A stretch of 64,000 nucleotides of DNA from Leisingera sp. SS27 (GTDB lineage Bacteria; Pseudomonadota; Alphaproteobacteria; Rhodobacterales; Rhodobacteraceae): positions 124,001-188,000 of the forward strand of contig NZ_JAQNCY010000005.1 in NCBI RefSeq assembly GCF_028368855.1, in the 5' to 3' direction. Each line of letters begins with the position of its first letter. Within the stretch, counting starts at the first letter, position 1. Below the pieces are notes generated by a model. It saw nothing but the letters and a program-made list of their open reading frames with translations. It was not told the DNA's origin and ran no database searches. The position numbers and the translations under genes were made by a program. This document shows positions 17,479 to 25,703 of the stretch, in pieces.

Positions 17479-18222
17479 TCACGAAGAGCGCAGCAGAACC
17501 TTGCTGGAATTCAGCGCCTGGGCGATCCGCTGGTAGTGCAGTGCCACATCGTTGTTGCCCTCCGCCGAGCGCAAAAGAACCGTTGTGGTGTCTTCCAGAA
17601 TTGCCAGCGCCTTGGCGTTGGTTTCAGCCACGGTTTCCTGCTTCACCGCCGCAACCGGGCGGCGCTTGGTCTCGCTGTCTGATGGCACAGTGATCTGCAG
17701 CCGGGGCTGGCTGTAGTCACGGTTCTGCCGCGACAGGCTGGCCAGCTGAGCCGAGGCGGTGGCCAGTGCCTCACGCGCAGCGGCATATTCACCGTGAGCC
17801 GGCAGCTTCTTAACCAATGCCTGCAGTTCCTTGGCCAGACAGTCCGTCCTGTAAGCCGTGCCAACGGCTTCACAGGCTGCCGACGAGATACTGATTTGCG
17901 CGACCACAGCGCTGGTCACCGAGTTTGTGACAGACGCCGGGCCGAACGCTGCAGCCGTGCTGCTGCTTCTGACGCCATCCGCTTCTGCCGCATCACCGCC
18001 CGTTTCGCCAATGCCGCTCCCGCTGACACCAGTATTGCCAGACCCGCCGAAATTCGAAGCCGACGGGGCTCCCCGGACCTGCGCCTTGTGCAAATATGGC
18101 GCGGCGCCTTTCTGCAGCACTGGCCTGCTGGACACTGCAGCGGCTTCAGCCAGTCCTGGCACCAGAAACAGTGCAGCGAACAAGGGCACAGACCTGGCCA
18201 TATGATACTTTTTTTCGCTCAT
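17479..18222 (-). CDS. Exported protein of unknown function
   Basis: A 247-residue protein beginning with a signal peptide: a basic start, then a hydrophobic run 'VPLFAALFLVPGLAEA' to about residue 27. A Gly/Ser/Ala-rich linker (about 45-90) follows, then a helical C-terminal half with two cysteines ('AACEAVGTAYRTDCLAKEL') that could form a disulphide. No family is recognised. ATG 18222 follows TTGAGGG; the frame could extend to 18333 without a ribosome binding site. It lies 91 bp downstream of the RTX gene on the same strand, so co-expression is possible. Confidence 0.6.
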   Translation of the reverse strand: MSEKKYHMARSVPLFAALFLVPGLAEAAAVSSRPVLQKGAAPYLHKAQVRGAPSASNFGGSGNTGVSGSGIGETGGDAAEADGVRSSSTAAAFGPASVTNSVTSAVVAQISISSAACEAVGTAYRTDCLAKELQALVKKLPAHGEYAAAREALATASAQLASLSRQNRDYSQPRLQITVPSDSETKRRPVAAVKQETVAETNAKALAILEDTTTVLLRSAEGNNDVALHYQRIAQALNSSKVLLRSS

Positions 18223-18313
18223 TGAACCCTCAATTCGTTGTCTTTCACAAGCATAATCCATTGCTGGCAAACTAGGTTGCCGACCTGAAAAGACGCACTG
18301 GAAACAGCGCCTC

Positions 18314-20125
18314 CTACATCGGTGCGGGACCACCGGAAAGACCGATAATGTGATCTGATGTCAGTTCTGTCACTCCGAGAAGAAGGATTTCGAAGTCGAG
18401 CAGGTTCTCACTGCTGTCATATGCCAAAATAAGCAGACCGTCGGCATGATCATCGATGTCGATGAAAATGTCATAAAATGTGCTTCCATTGGACGGTGTC
18501 AGATCAAATCCGCCATCATCAAGAAACACGCCGATATATGCGTCATTCAAGGTGAGGGAACTGAAGTCGATCTGATCCTGAGCTCCGTCGAAATCCGTGA
18601 CCACATCCCGCTGCCCGTCGCCAGCCAGGCTGTGATCGAAATTGTTGAAGACGAAAACATCTGCATCCGCGCCGCCAGTCAGAGTATCGGACCCGAGGCC
18701 GCCACCCAGAGAGTCCGCTCCGGCACCGCCCTGCAGAAGATCATCACCGTCGTAGCCGAGCAGCGTGTCGGAGTCCGCGCCGCCCTGCAGTGTGTCGTTG
18801 CCGGAACCGCCTGTCAGCGTGTCACTGCCGGAACCGCCCACCAGCACGTCGTCGCCACTGTTGCCCCGCAGATCGTCCGCTCCGCTGCCGCCACCCAGAG
18901 AGTCCGCTCCGGCACCGCCCTGCAGAAGATCATCACCGTCGTGGCCGAGCAGCGTGTCGGCGTCCGCGCCGCCCTGCAGAGTGTCGTTACCGGATCCGCC
19001 TGTGAGCGTGTCGCTGCCGGAACCGCCCACCAGCACGTCGTCGCCACTGCTGCCCCGCAGATCGTCAGCTCCGCTGCCGCCACCCAGAGAGTCCGCTCCG
19101 GCACCGCCCTGCAGAAGATCATCACCATCGTAGCCGAGCAGCGTGTCGGCATCTTCATTGCCCTGAAGCGTGTCGTTGCCCGAACCGCCTGTCAGCGTGT
19201 CGCTGCCAGAACCGCCCACCAGCACGTCATCGCCACTGCTGCCCCGCAGGTCGTCCGCTCCGCTGCCACCACCCAGAGAGTCCGCTCCGGCACCGCCCTG
19301 CAGAAGATCATCACCGTCGTAGCCGAGCAGCGTGTCGGCGTCTTCATCGCCCTGAAGCGTGTCGTTGCCGGAACCGCCTATCAGCGTGTCGCTACCGGTA
19401 CCGCCATGCAGGAAGTCTGCACCACCGCCAGCTTGCAGCGAGTCATTCCCTTCATTGCCGGAAAGTGTATCCGCATCTTCACCGCCCGACATTACGTCTG
19501 CGCCGGCACCGCCTTCAAGAATGTCTGCACCTGCGCCACCGTACACTCTGTCGTTACCCGAACCGCCGGAAAGCACATCAGCGCCTTCCCCGCCGAACAA
19601 GGTGTCCGCGCCATCCCCGCCCTCTAGCCTGTCAGATCCGTCTCCACCAATCACTTCATCATTGCCAGCCCCCCCGGCCAGGGTATCGTCTCCGATGCCG
19701 CCATAGAGAGTATCGTCGCCGCTGTAGCCCCAAATCAGGTCGGCTCCGGACAGGCCGTTCATCGTATCGCTCGAATCCGAACCGTAAAATGTGTCGGAAC
19801 CGCCATAGAAAAGCAGCAGAAACTCCTCAGATGTTATGTTCGGGTCCGCCACGACGGTATTGGCATCAAGTGACAGGCCGGTAACAGAATAAGTAAGCTC
19901 CGTAACGCTGTAGGGCTGGTACTGATAGTAGGACTCAATTGTGCCGGTCATCGAGAAACTGTTATTCGGGCCAACTATCAGCTGGAATGCCGAACCTGCC
20001 GCAGCTCTGTATTCTGCGCGAAAGCCGTCTGCGCCTGTAAAAATGATACTGCTGCTTGTCACCAGAAATTCTGCCTGAATTTCCGTACCGACATCAAAGG
20101 GCTCATAAAAGGTGATCGTCGCCAT
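18314..20125 (-). CDS. RTX (haemolysin-type calcium-binding repeat) secreted protein
   Basis: A 603-residue protein. Residues 1-123 form a unique N-terminal domain. About 40 glycine-rich nonapeptides (GGxGxDxLx) fill roughly residues 124-492 and should fold as a calcium-binding beta-roll. The last 110 residues have 'GADADVFVF...VVTDFDGAQDQIDF', the C-terminal module of type I-secreted serralysin-like proteins, and carry the export signal. No catalytic domain is visible. Start ATG 20125 is chosen because of 'MATITFYEPFD'; 11 codons of upstream frame have little support. No type I secretion ABC/MFP genes are nearby. An adhesin, surface or enzyme-cofactor role is possible. Confidence 0.88.
   Translation of the reverse strand: MATITFYEPFDVGTEIQAEFLVTSSSIIFTGADGFRAEYRAAAGSAFQLIVGPNNSFSMTGTIESYYQYQPYSVTELTYSVTGLSLDANTVVADPNITSEEFLLLFYGGSDTFYGSDSSDTMNGLSGADLIWGYSGDDTLYGGIGDDTLAGGAGNDEVIGGDGSDRLEGGDGADTLFGGEGADVLSGGSGNDRVYGGAGADILEGGAGADVMSGGEDADTLSGNEGNDSLQAGGGADFLHGGTGSDTLIGGSGNDTLQGDEDADTLLGYDGDDLLQGGAGADSLGGGSGADDLRGSSGDDVLVGGSGSDTLTGGSGNDTLQGNEDADTLLGYDGDDLLQGGAGADSLGGGSGADDLRGSSGDDVLVGGSGSDTLTGGSGNDTLQGGADADTLLGHDGDDLLQGGAGADSLGGGSGADDLRGNSGDDVLVGGSGSDTLTGGSGNDTLQGGADSDTLLGYDGDDLLQGGAGADSLGGGLGSDTLTGGADADVFVFNNFDHSLAGDGQRDVVTDFDGAQDQIDFSSLTLNDAYIGVFLDDGGFDLTPSNGSTFYDIFIDIDDHADGLLILAYDSSENLLDFEILLLGVTELTSDHIIGLSGGPAPM
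18703..19405. repeat. 189-bp tandem repeats inside the RTX gene
   Basis: The same sequence restarts at 18703, 18892, 19081 and 19270, exactly 189 bp apart, giving three full copies and a partial fourth. Each unit encodes seven RTX nonapeptides (63 residues) and copies differ at only a few bases, which shows recent duplication and makes copy number likely to vary. Confidence 0.92.
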
Positions 20126-20158
20126 GGCGGCCTCATCAAGTTTTCGCGGGTGTATCAA

Positions 20159-20866
20159 TCACGGCCCGGGGCAACCCGCTGCTGACCAGACCTTTGGCTT
20201 TGGGAAAATGAGCAGGCAGGTGTCCCGCCATGCCTCGCCACGCTAGCCCAAGTTACACGCCATCTCCAGACCATTGCCGGCAGGATTTTTTTACTGCCGA
20301 CCAAAGATGCAAAAATGGCACCAGCGTACTTCCCTGCAATCCCGCCACTTGGCCGCGCCAACCTGCAAGCGGCAATGCAAGCAAACAAGTTTCCGGTCTG
20401 CCGTTCCGGAATGCGCCTCCAGCCCCCGGCAACCACCTGGCTCCGGGCCCTGCGATACCACACAAAGTATTGCACGACAGCGTAACAGCAACCTTTCGGC
20501 ATTTGTTTCTGCTACTGACTGCTTCGGCCCGCCGCTGGAAGGATGGATTCTCCAGCATATGCCAAACACCTGCTGATGCCGCCAGAACGGCAATAGCACT
20601 CCAATCCGTGCCAACTATAGAACATTACGGGCTGGACTGGGCAGAGGCGGTCAGACTTGCCATCAGCATTGACTTTTTACCGGGCTTTTCCAGCGCCGCA
20701 ACTGTTCCCAGTTACCAGGACAGGGTCCAGAAACCCAAATCTTTTGACAGGTTTGAGCAGCCCAGCACCGGATTTCCGGCAGCCAGTTCGTTCATACAGC
20801 AACAATCCAAGCAACGAGCAAACACATTGCAGCCGACTGCGGCGCATGTCCAGGCGCGGGGCGCAT
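20159..20866. other. About 700 bp without a recognisable gene
   Basis: Between the RTX start and the response-regulator stop no reading frame has protein-like composition; the 230-codon frame from 20230 has no motif. An inverted repeat CGGCAG-N10-CTGCCG lies near 20280-20302. The stretch is more AT-rich than its surroundings and may hold the RTX promoter, a small RNA or a decayed gene. Confidence 0.5.
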
Positions 20867-21259
20867 TCAGTTCAATAGTGCTGCCGCTTCTGTCACCCGT
20901 TCTTCAGACAAGGGCTTGGTAAGGAACTTGCGGATCAAGGGGAACTTGGCCGCTCGTTCAAGGTCAGCCGGATTGACCGTCGTGCTGACAATCACAATAA
21001 CGGGTACCGGATCCAGGCTTTCTATCTGTGCACTGCATTGTTCCAGGAACTCGAAACCGGTGACCGGCGGCATGTTGATATCCAGGAAAATCAGCTCCGG
21101 AGGCCGCCCGACGTTCTCAATATGCTGCATTGCAGCCGCGGGCCCTTCGAACAGCTCCACTGTTTCAAACAGCTGCGATTTACCAAGAGAGCGCTTCGCG
21201 AATTTCCGGTCCATTCTGTCATCGTCAATGACATAGGCAGTGCCGCCGCATCTATTCAC
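20867..21259 (-). CDS. Single-domain response regulator, output of the stressosome module
   Basis: A 130-residue receiver domain only. The acidic pocket 'IDDD' is at residues 11-14, the phosphoacceptor Asp60 in 'IFLDINMP', the conserved Thr/Ser in 'IVSTT' and Lys115 in 'FLTKPL'. No DNA-binding or enzyme domain is attached, so it must act through a partner or as a phosphate relay. It overlaps the kinase gene by 8 bp and is the last gene of the rsb operon. Confidence 0.9.
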   Translation of the reverse strand: MNRCGGTAYVIDDDRMDRKFAKRSLGKSQLFETVELFEGPAAAMQHIENVGRPPELIFLDINMPPVTGFEFLEQCSAQIESLDPVPVIVIVSTTVNPADLERAAKFPLIRKFLTKPLSEERVTEAAALLN

Positions 21260-22430
21260 TTTTTTTCTCCTGCAGTTTCAAATCAGCACTAAAGCATGAG
21301 CCCTGTCCGGCTTCGGACTCAACCGTGATCACAGTGCCGTGGTTCTCTGCCACCCTCTTGCACAGGGCCAGCCCGATGCCAGAACCGGGGTGCTGCTCGT
21401 ACCGGTGCAGGCGTTTGAACAATTCAAAGATACGCTGCTGCATTTCCACCGGAATACCTGGCCCGCGATCGGCAACAAACAGGCGCACCCGGCCTGATGA
21501 CTCTGCCGGTCCGCAGCCGACGCTGACCTCAGCTGCCTGCCCCTCTTTCCTGTATTTCAGCGCATTTGCCAGAAGGTTGGTCAGCAGAACCCGGATTTGG
21601 AAGGGGCTTCCCATAATCACAGGCAGTTCGCCCACGTGTATCTTGGCCTGAGCGCTAACGACCAGACTGTCAATGTCCTGAAGGATTTGCTGCACCATCT
21701 CCTGCAGGTTCACTGCTTCAGGTGTAAACTGATGACCGACTACCCTTGAGTAATCCAGCACATCGTCCACCAGCTGCCGCATCCTCTGCGCTGTCCCGGT
21801 AAGATCCCTGATGATTCCAGCCGCGTCAGGCGGCAGTTCGCCTTCAAAATCCTCCAGCAGAACATCCAGAAAACAATGTATCGTGTTGATCGGTGTTTTC
21901 AGGTCGTGAGACAGTGCGTATGTGAAATTGGACTGGTCCTGATTGGTTTGAATCAGCTGCCTGTTTTTGCATTCCAACTCCTCTGCGCGGAATTGAATCT
22001 CTGCTGTCCTCTTCTGCACCTCTGCATCCAACTCATCCCTCTGGCGGGCCAGTTCAAAGGTGATGTCGCGCAGTTCTTCCTCAACCCGGCGCCGTTCCGC
22101 GACTTCTTTTCTCAATTTGGCAGTGCCGCTGACGTACCCGCGCAGCGCCATGTCATAAACTGCCATCCCTTCCAGAAAGAAATCCTCTGCCCGGTCAAGG
22201 CACAGCCCCGATCCGCCCGGCGCCTGCAAGCGCTCCCTCAGTCCCGAAAAATGGAAAAGCCCAAAGTCGGACAATGTCACATTGGCCGCCAGGGCAAGGC
22301 GGGCTGCTTCATATGCCGCCTCCAGCTGCCTGGCATCGCCGCTGTCCATATACGCAGCCATGGCAGTGGAATAGCGGCGGGCCGCCGCCATCATGGCGTC
22401 TTGCGTGCGGGAGGCGTCCACACTGCTCAT
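21252..22430 (-). CDS. Histidine kinase with RsbU-like N-terminal domain
   Basis: A 392-residue soluble kinase. Residues 15-90 ('ARRYSTAMAAYMDSGDARQLEAAYEAARLAL') resemble the RsbT-binding N-terminal domain of the phosphatase RsbU. A coiled coil (about 105-165) follows, then the HisKA box 'SHDLKTPI' with His175, and an HATPase with 'NLLANALKY', 'DRGPGIP' and 'GSGIGLALCKRV'. The architecture suggests RsbT released from the stressosome activates this kinase instead of a PP2C phosphatase, which then phosphorylates the adjacent receiver. It overlaps rsbX by 4 bp and the regulator by 8 bp. Confidence 0.85.
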   Translation of the reverse strand: MSSVDASRTQDAMMAAARRYSTAMAAYMDSGDARQLEAAYEAARLALAANVTLSDFGLFHFSGLRERLQAPGGSGLCLDRAEDFFLEGMAVYDMALRGYVSGTAKLRKEVAERRRVEEELRDITFELARQRDELDAEVQKRTAEIQFRAEELECKNRQLIQTNQDQSNFTYALSHDLKTPINTIHCFLDVLLEDFEGELPPDAAGIIRDLTGTAQRMRQLVDDVLDYSRVVGHQFTPEAVNLQEMVQQILQDIDSLVVSAQAKIHVGELPVIMGSPFQIRVLLTNLLANALKYRKEGQAAEVSVGCGPAESSGRVRLFVADRGPGIPVEMQQRIFELFKRLHRYEQHPGSGIGLALCKRVAENHGTVITVESEAGQGSCFSADLKLQEKKSE

Positions 22431-23074
22431 TCCACCCTCCCGCAGTGAGCAGCAATCAGGATTGTCCGGTCATCATTTTCCCTGCCAAATTCATCTAGAC
22501 AAGATGACGCCCACTCTTGAGGCGGGACTTGAATAAAGGGCAACGCGTTCCGGAATTGCCGGGAGATCCCGTCAGACGCAAGGATCAGAACGTGCTGCCT
22601 AGGAAATTTTTGCGACTGACAGTAAATGCCAGGGAAATGCACGCCCAAGGTGCCTCCCTTCTGCATAACCGCGCTGCTGTCCGTGCTGACAGTCTGCATC
22701 CGGCAGATTATACCTTCCACATCCCCAACAGCGGCCCATTCGACAGTCTCGTGACCCGGGTCGATCAGCGCCACAGCCAGCGCCGCTCCCCGAGAGCCCT
22801 GCAACCGCGCATGGGCGGCCGTGAACAACTCCGCGATCCCTCCGACAGGTCCTGCTGCCAGTTCCGCCAGACAGGCGTTTGCCGCGTCCCGTGCATGCGG
22901 GCCGCTGCCGACGCCATCTGCCAAGGCAACCAGCAGCCTTCCGCCTGCCCGTCTGAGCAGATATCCGTCGCCGCAAACGGTGCATCCCGCCTTGGAGGCC
23001 TGGGCTACTGCCCAATCAATCCGGGATCTGCCTGTGCCGAATGCAATACTGCCGCCTGCTGCATTTACCGCCAT
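22427..23074 (-). CDS. rsbX: RsbX-like PP2C serine phosphatase
   Basis: A 215-residue SpoIIE/PP2C phosphatase. Metal-binding aspartates are in 'VCGDGYLL' and 'VALADGVGSG', then 'GDVEG' and 'ENDDRTILIA' near the C-terminus. By analogy to Bacillus RsbX it would dephosphorylate RsbS and RsbR and so reset the stressosome. It overlaps rsbT upstream by 10 bp and the kinase downstream by 4 bp. Confidence 0.82.
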   Translation of the reverse strand: MAVNAAGGSIAFGTGRSRIDWAVAQASKAGCTVCGDGYLLRRAGGRLLVALADGVGSGPHARDAANACLAELAAGPVGGIAELFTAAHARLQGSRGAALAVALIDPGHETVEWAAVGDVEGIICRMQTVSTDSSAVMQKGGTLGVHFPGIYCQSQKFPRQHVLILASDGISRQFRNALPFIQVPPQEWASSCLDEFGRENDDRTILIAAHCGRVE

Positions 23075-23481
23075 TTCGCCACCGTCACAATGAGCCCGCG
23101 CCCAGGCTCTGAGCGGATCTCGAAATCATCAACGATCCGCCGTGTGCCCGGCAGGCCCAGACCGAGACTGTTCCCGGTTGAATACCCGTCCTGCATAGCC
23201 AGCTCGACATCTTCCACCCCGGGCCCCCGGTCCCGCGCTGCCACCTTAATCCCGAACCGAGTACCGCTGGCGATAGTGCACAGCTCGATCTCACCTTCGT
23301 CGGCATATTTCACAATGTTGCGTGCAAGTTCTGAAACTGCAGTTGCGATCAAGGCTTGATCAGGCCTGCTGAATCCGATCTCCACAGCCAGCCTGCGTGC
23401 CAGCTGGCGCGCTGCCACGACATCGCTGTCGCAGGATACTGGCTGCAGCACGGCAGAAGGCTCCATCACGGGCACATTCAT
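23065..23481 (-). CDS. rsbT: RsbT-like serine/threonine kinase (switch kinase)
   Basis: A 138-residue GHKL ATPase with the N-box 'AVSELARNIVKYA', 'DRGPGV' and 'GLGLPGTRRIVDDFEIRSE'. RsbT kinases phosphorylate the STAS domains of RsbS and RsbR and then leave the complex to activate an RsbU-type partner. It lies directly after rsbS (4-bp overlap) and before rsbX (10-bp overlap). The kinase downstream carries the expected RsbU-like docking domain. Confidence 0.87.
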   Translation of the reverse strand: MNVPVMEPSAVLQPVSCDSDVVAARQLARRLAVEIGFSRPDQALIATAVSELARNIVKYADEGEIELCTIASGTRFGIKVAARDRGPGVEDVELAMQDGYSTGNSLGLGLPGTRRIVDDFEIRSEPGRGLIVTVAKWR

Positions 23482-23870
23482 GACCTGTCCCGCAAGATTT
23501 CCATTCCGTGGTCCAGGTTCAGCGCCGTAGGAACACTCTCCAGGTTGAGCCCAAGGAGCACCATTGCCATGGCAATTTCCGGCCGGATGCCAACAATTGC
23601 AATCCTCGCACCGCGCAGGGAAACAGATGCTGCGATATCACTCAGCATCCTCGTGCTGAAACTGTCGATGACATCCAGAAGACTGACGTCCAGAATAACT
23701 TTGGACGCCGCACGGCGGGACACTTCGGTCAGGATTCTGTGCTGCATTTCCTGCATATCACTGTCTGACAGTTCTTCCTGAACCGCCACGATCAGCATGT
23801 CTTCCTGACTGATTATTGGAACGCGCCGCCCCACCTCAACGCTCCAGTAGCCTGCGAGCGGTTGCGACAC
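23478..23870 (-). CDS. rsbS: RsbS-like STAS-domain stressosome scaffold
   Basis: A single STAS domain. 'VILDVSLLDVIDSFSTRML' places Ser70 at the position of the RsbS phosphorylation site (Ser59 in Bacillus), and 'LRGARIAIVGIRPEIAMAMVLLGL' is typical. The listed start is a GTG overlapping the end of rsbR by 35 bp. A second GTG at 23834, just past the rsbR stop codon and giving 118 residues, matches the length and N-terminus of known RsbS better. Both have a GGAG upstream, so the start is open. Confidence 0.87.
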   Translation of the reverse strand: MSQPLAGYWSVEVGRRVPIISQEDMLIVAVQEELSDSDMQEMQHRILTEVSRRAASKVILDVSLLDVIDSFSTRMLSDIAASVSLRGARIAIVGIRPEIAMAMVLLGLNLESVPTALNLDHGMEILRDRS

Positions 23871-24729
23871 CGCGCTCCAAGTCGCCAGCGGGGTTCAGAG
23901 CATCGCCTGTCACACCGATCTTGACCAGCGCCTGTGCCACTTCTGCGCTGATACCGGTCAGCACCGATTGCGCCCCCATCAGACGGGTTGCTGTCATGGT
24001 CTGGATCAGATGATTGGCTACCATGCTGTCCACCGCCGCGACCCCGGTGATATCGAGCACCACGACGCGGGCATCCTGATCCCGGATCGCATCGAGGATT
24101 TGCATTGTCAGCAGGCGCGACCGGTGGCTGTCCAGCACTCCGACCACAGGCACCAGCAACAGCCCCTCCTGCAGGCGCAATGCCGGTGTCGGCAATTCAC
24201 TCATCTGCCGTTCGCGCTGTTCAATCGCTTCCGTTCGCGCGGCTGAAAATGCCTCAATGGTGATTGCCTGGTGACAGGCCGCCATCTTGCGCAGCGCCCG
24301 CTGAGTTTCCAGGGCTTCTGCCGGCTCATTCGTTTCATTCTGAATCAGATCGCAGATCCGGTTGATGGAGTACGTGTAAAGGCTCAGATAAAGGCTTGGA
24401 GAGACACCGTGAGCTTCATTGAAAATTCCAGCAAGCATGCGACCATCAAAATACTTCTGATCAAGACCAGCATCGTAAAGTTCAAGAAGATGACGCCTCT
24501 GCTCCTCCATCACCACCTGCATTCCGGAAGCGTGCCCCCGAACGCCGCGACGGTCATAGCCGCCTTCCCGTGCATAGAAGTCTTGCAGAATTGCTTCGAT
24601 ATTCTGCTCAGCCAGCGGCAGAAGCTTCGAAACCCGGGCCCGGTCGTCCTGACTGACGTCGAACCAGCCCCAAACTTCCTGCAGCCCCTTTTCGGGGGGC
24701 AGTATTGTCGAAGAAATGACCTCGTTCAT
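23836..24729 (-). CDS. rsbR: RsbR-like stressosome sensor (globin-type N-terminus plus STAS)
   Basis: A 297-residue protein. Residues 10-170 have the all-helical pattern of globin-type sensor domains ('GVSPSLYLSLYTYSINRI'). Residues 185-285 are a STAS domain with 'VLDITGVAAVDSMVANHL', where Ser235 takes the place of the phosphorylatable Thr171 of Bacillus RsbRA. His107 sits directly before the 'GVSPSLY' segment, not four residues ahead as in haem-binding globin sensors, so haem binding is uncertain. ATG 24729 has GAGGGTCC upstream. It is the first gene of a six-gene overlapping operon. Confidence 0.85.
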   Translation of the reverse strand: MNEVISSTILPPEKGLQEVWGWFDVSQDDRARVSKLLPLAEQNIEAILQDFYAREGGYDRRGVRGHASGMQVVMEEQRRHLLELYDAGLDQKYFDGRMLAGIFNEAHGVSPSLYLSLYTYSINRICDLIQNETNEPAEALETQRALRKMAACHQAITIEAFSAARTEAIEQRERQMSELPTPALRLQEGLLLVPVVGVLDSHRSRLLTMQILDAIRDQDARVVVLDITGVAAVDSMVANHLIQTMTATRLMGAQSVLTGISAEVAQALVKIGVTGDALNPAGDLERGVATARRLLER

Positions 24730-24892
24730 AGGACCCTCACAACCGTGGCTAACTGCCAAGAGAGAGTCTGGCGATATGCTTAACGAATAGCTAAAGGCGG
24801 CAGGTTGGCAGCAATAACTTTTCATAAATTCAATCACTTGGCAGACTTTACTCTGTCACATGAGCAGACCAGGGGCATTAGAATACCCACTT
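24730..24892 (-). promoter_or_regulatory. Upstream region of the stressosome operon
   Basis: The 160 bp before rsbR must contain the operon promoter. Reading on the minus strand it is AT-rich with several possible -10 boxes, but no pair of boxes stands out. It ends at the boundary of the IS3 fragment. Confidence 0.3.
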
Positions 24893-25473
24893 GAACTAGC
24901 CCTCCGCTATTCTGGGAAACGGAGGACTGCGAATGGCGAACAAGGGGTACAAACCAAAGGAAATAGTTCAGCAGTTTCCGCAAGTTGATGTGCTTGCAGG
25001 GCAAGGAATGCATCGGCTGGACGCGATCCGCGAGGTTTGCATGACCGAACAGACGTATTATCGCTGGCGAAAGCAGTATGGCGGGATGGGAACCGAGCAG
25101 CTTAAGGAACTCAAGCCGCTGCAGAAAGAGAACGAGCGGCTTTGGAAAGCGGTTTCAAAGGTGACCTTGGACAAATTAATCCTGAAGGAAGCCGCACGGG
25201 GAACTTCTGAGTCCCGCCCGTCGCCGCGCCTGCATCGAGCTGATACGCAGCGAGATGAAAGTGCCGGAACGCCGGATTTTCCGGGTGCTGGGACAGCATC
25301 GATCAACACAAAGGAGTCAACGGCAAGGCCAGGAAGAACGAGCCATTGAAGGCGCCATTGGTTCGAGCCCAATGACGAGTGACCGGCTCGTAGCGGACAT
25401 GATTGAACTGGCCAGGCAGTCCGGTGGCAACCGCAGCCGTCATCTACCGGCTGTGAAACTCAGTGTGTCCTGA
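24893..25473 (+). pseudogene. IS3-family insertion sequence remnant (orfA plus truncated orfB)
   Basis: The orfA product from ATG 24933 has the IS3 helix-turn-helix 'EVCMTEQTYYRWRKQYGGMG' and the leucine-zipper-like 'KPLQKENERLWKAVSKVTLDKLILKEA'. From about 25205 the orfB frame begins with 'SPARRRACIE'-like residues and 'VPERRIFRVLGQHRSTQR', then loses homology after 'DRLVADMIELARQ' at about 25430. The integrase (DDE) domain is absent, so the element is dead. The bases near 24893 may be the left inverted-repeat end; no right end was found. Confidence 0.85.
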
Positions 25474-25703
25474 CCCTGCACGGCGTTGCCGGTCAACCCC
25501 TGCTGCATGGCAGACAAAAAGCTGGACAATCAGGAAAGCACAGCAAGGACTCGACAGCCATCGGCTGGTTCTCGACGGCATACCTACGCCAATGGGCACG
25601 GGTTGCAACCTGCCAAGGAGGACGGTTGAAAGGTCAGTGCCGCCATAAAAGAAAGAACAACGGCCACCCCTTCCAGTGCGGCCGCTGTGAGGTGCTTGAA
25701 AAG
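25474..25703. other. Gap between IS3 remnant and symporter gene
   Basis: No gene, repeat or terminator is evident in these 230 bases. They may be degraded transposon sequence, but nothing recognisable remains. Confidence 0.4.

Noticed and set aside
18703-19405. Regular repeats that could be mistaken for a CRISPR array
   Set aside because: The 189-bp unit is coding throughout, without separate spacers, and no cas genes are present.
18446-19627. 393-codon plus-strand frame opposite the RTX gene
   Set aside because: Its repeats merely mirror the RTX repeats in antisense; there is no start signal and no known fold.
20230-20922. 230-codon plus-strand frame in the RTX-response regulator gap
   Set aside because: No recognisable motif or ribosome binding site, and it runs into the receiver gene in antisense.
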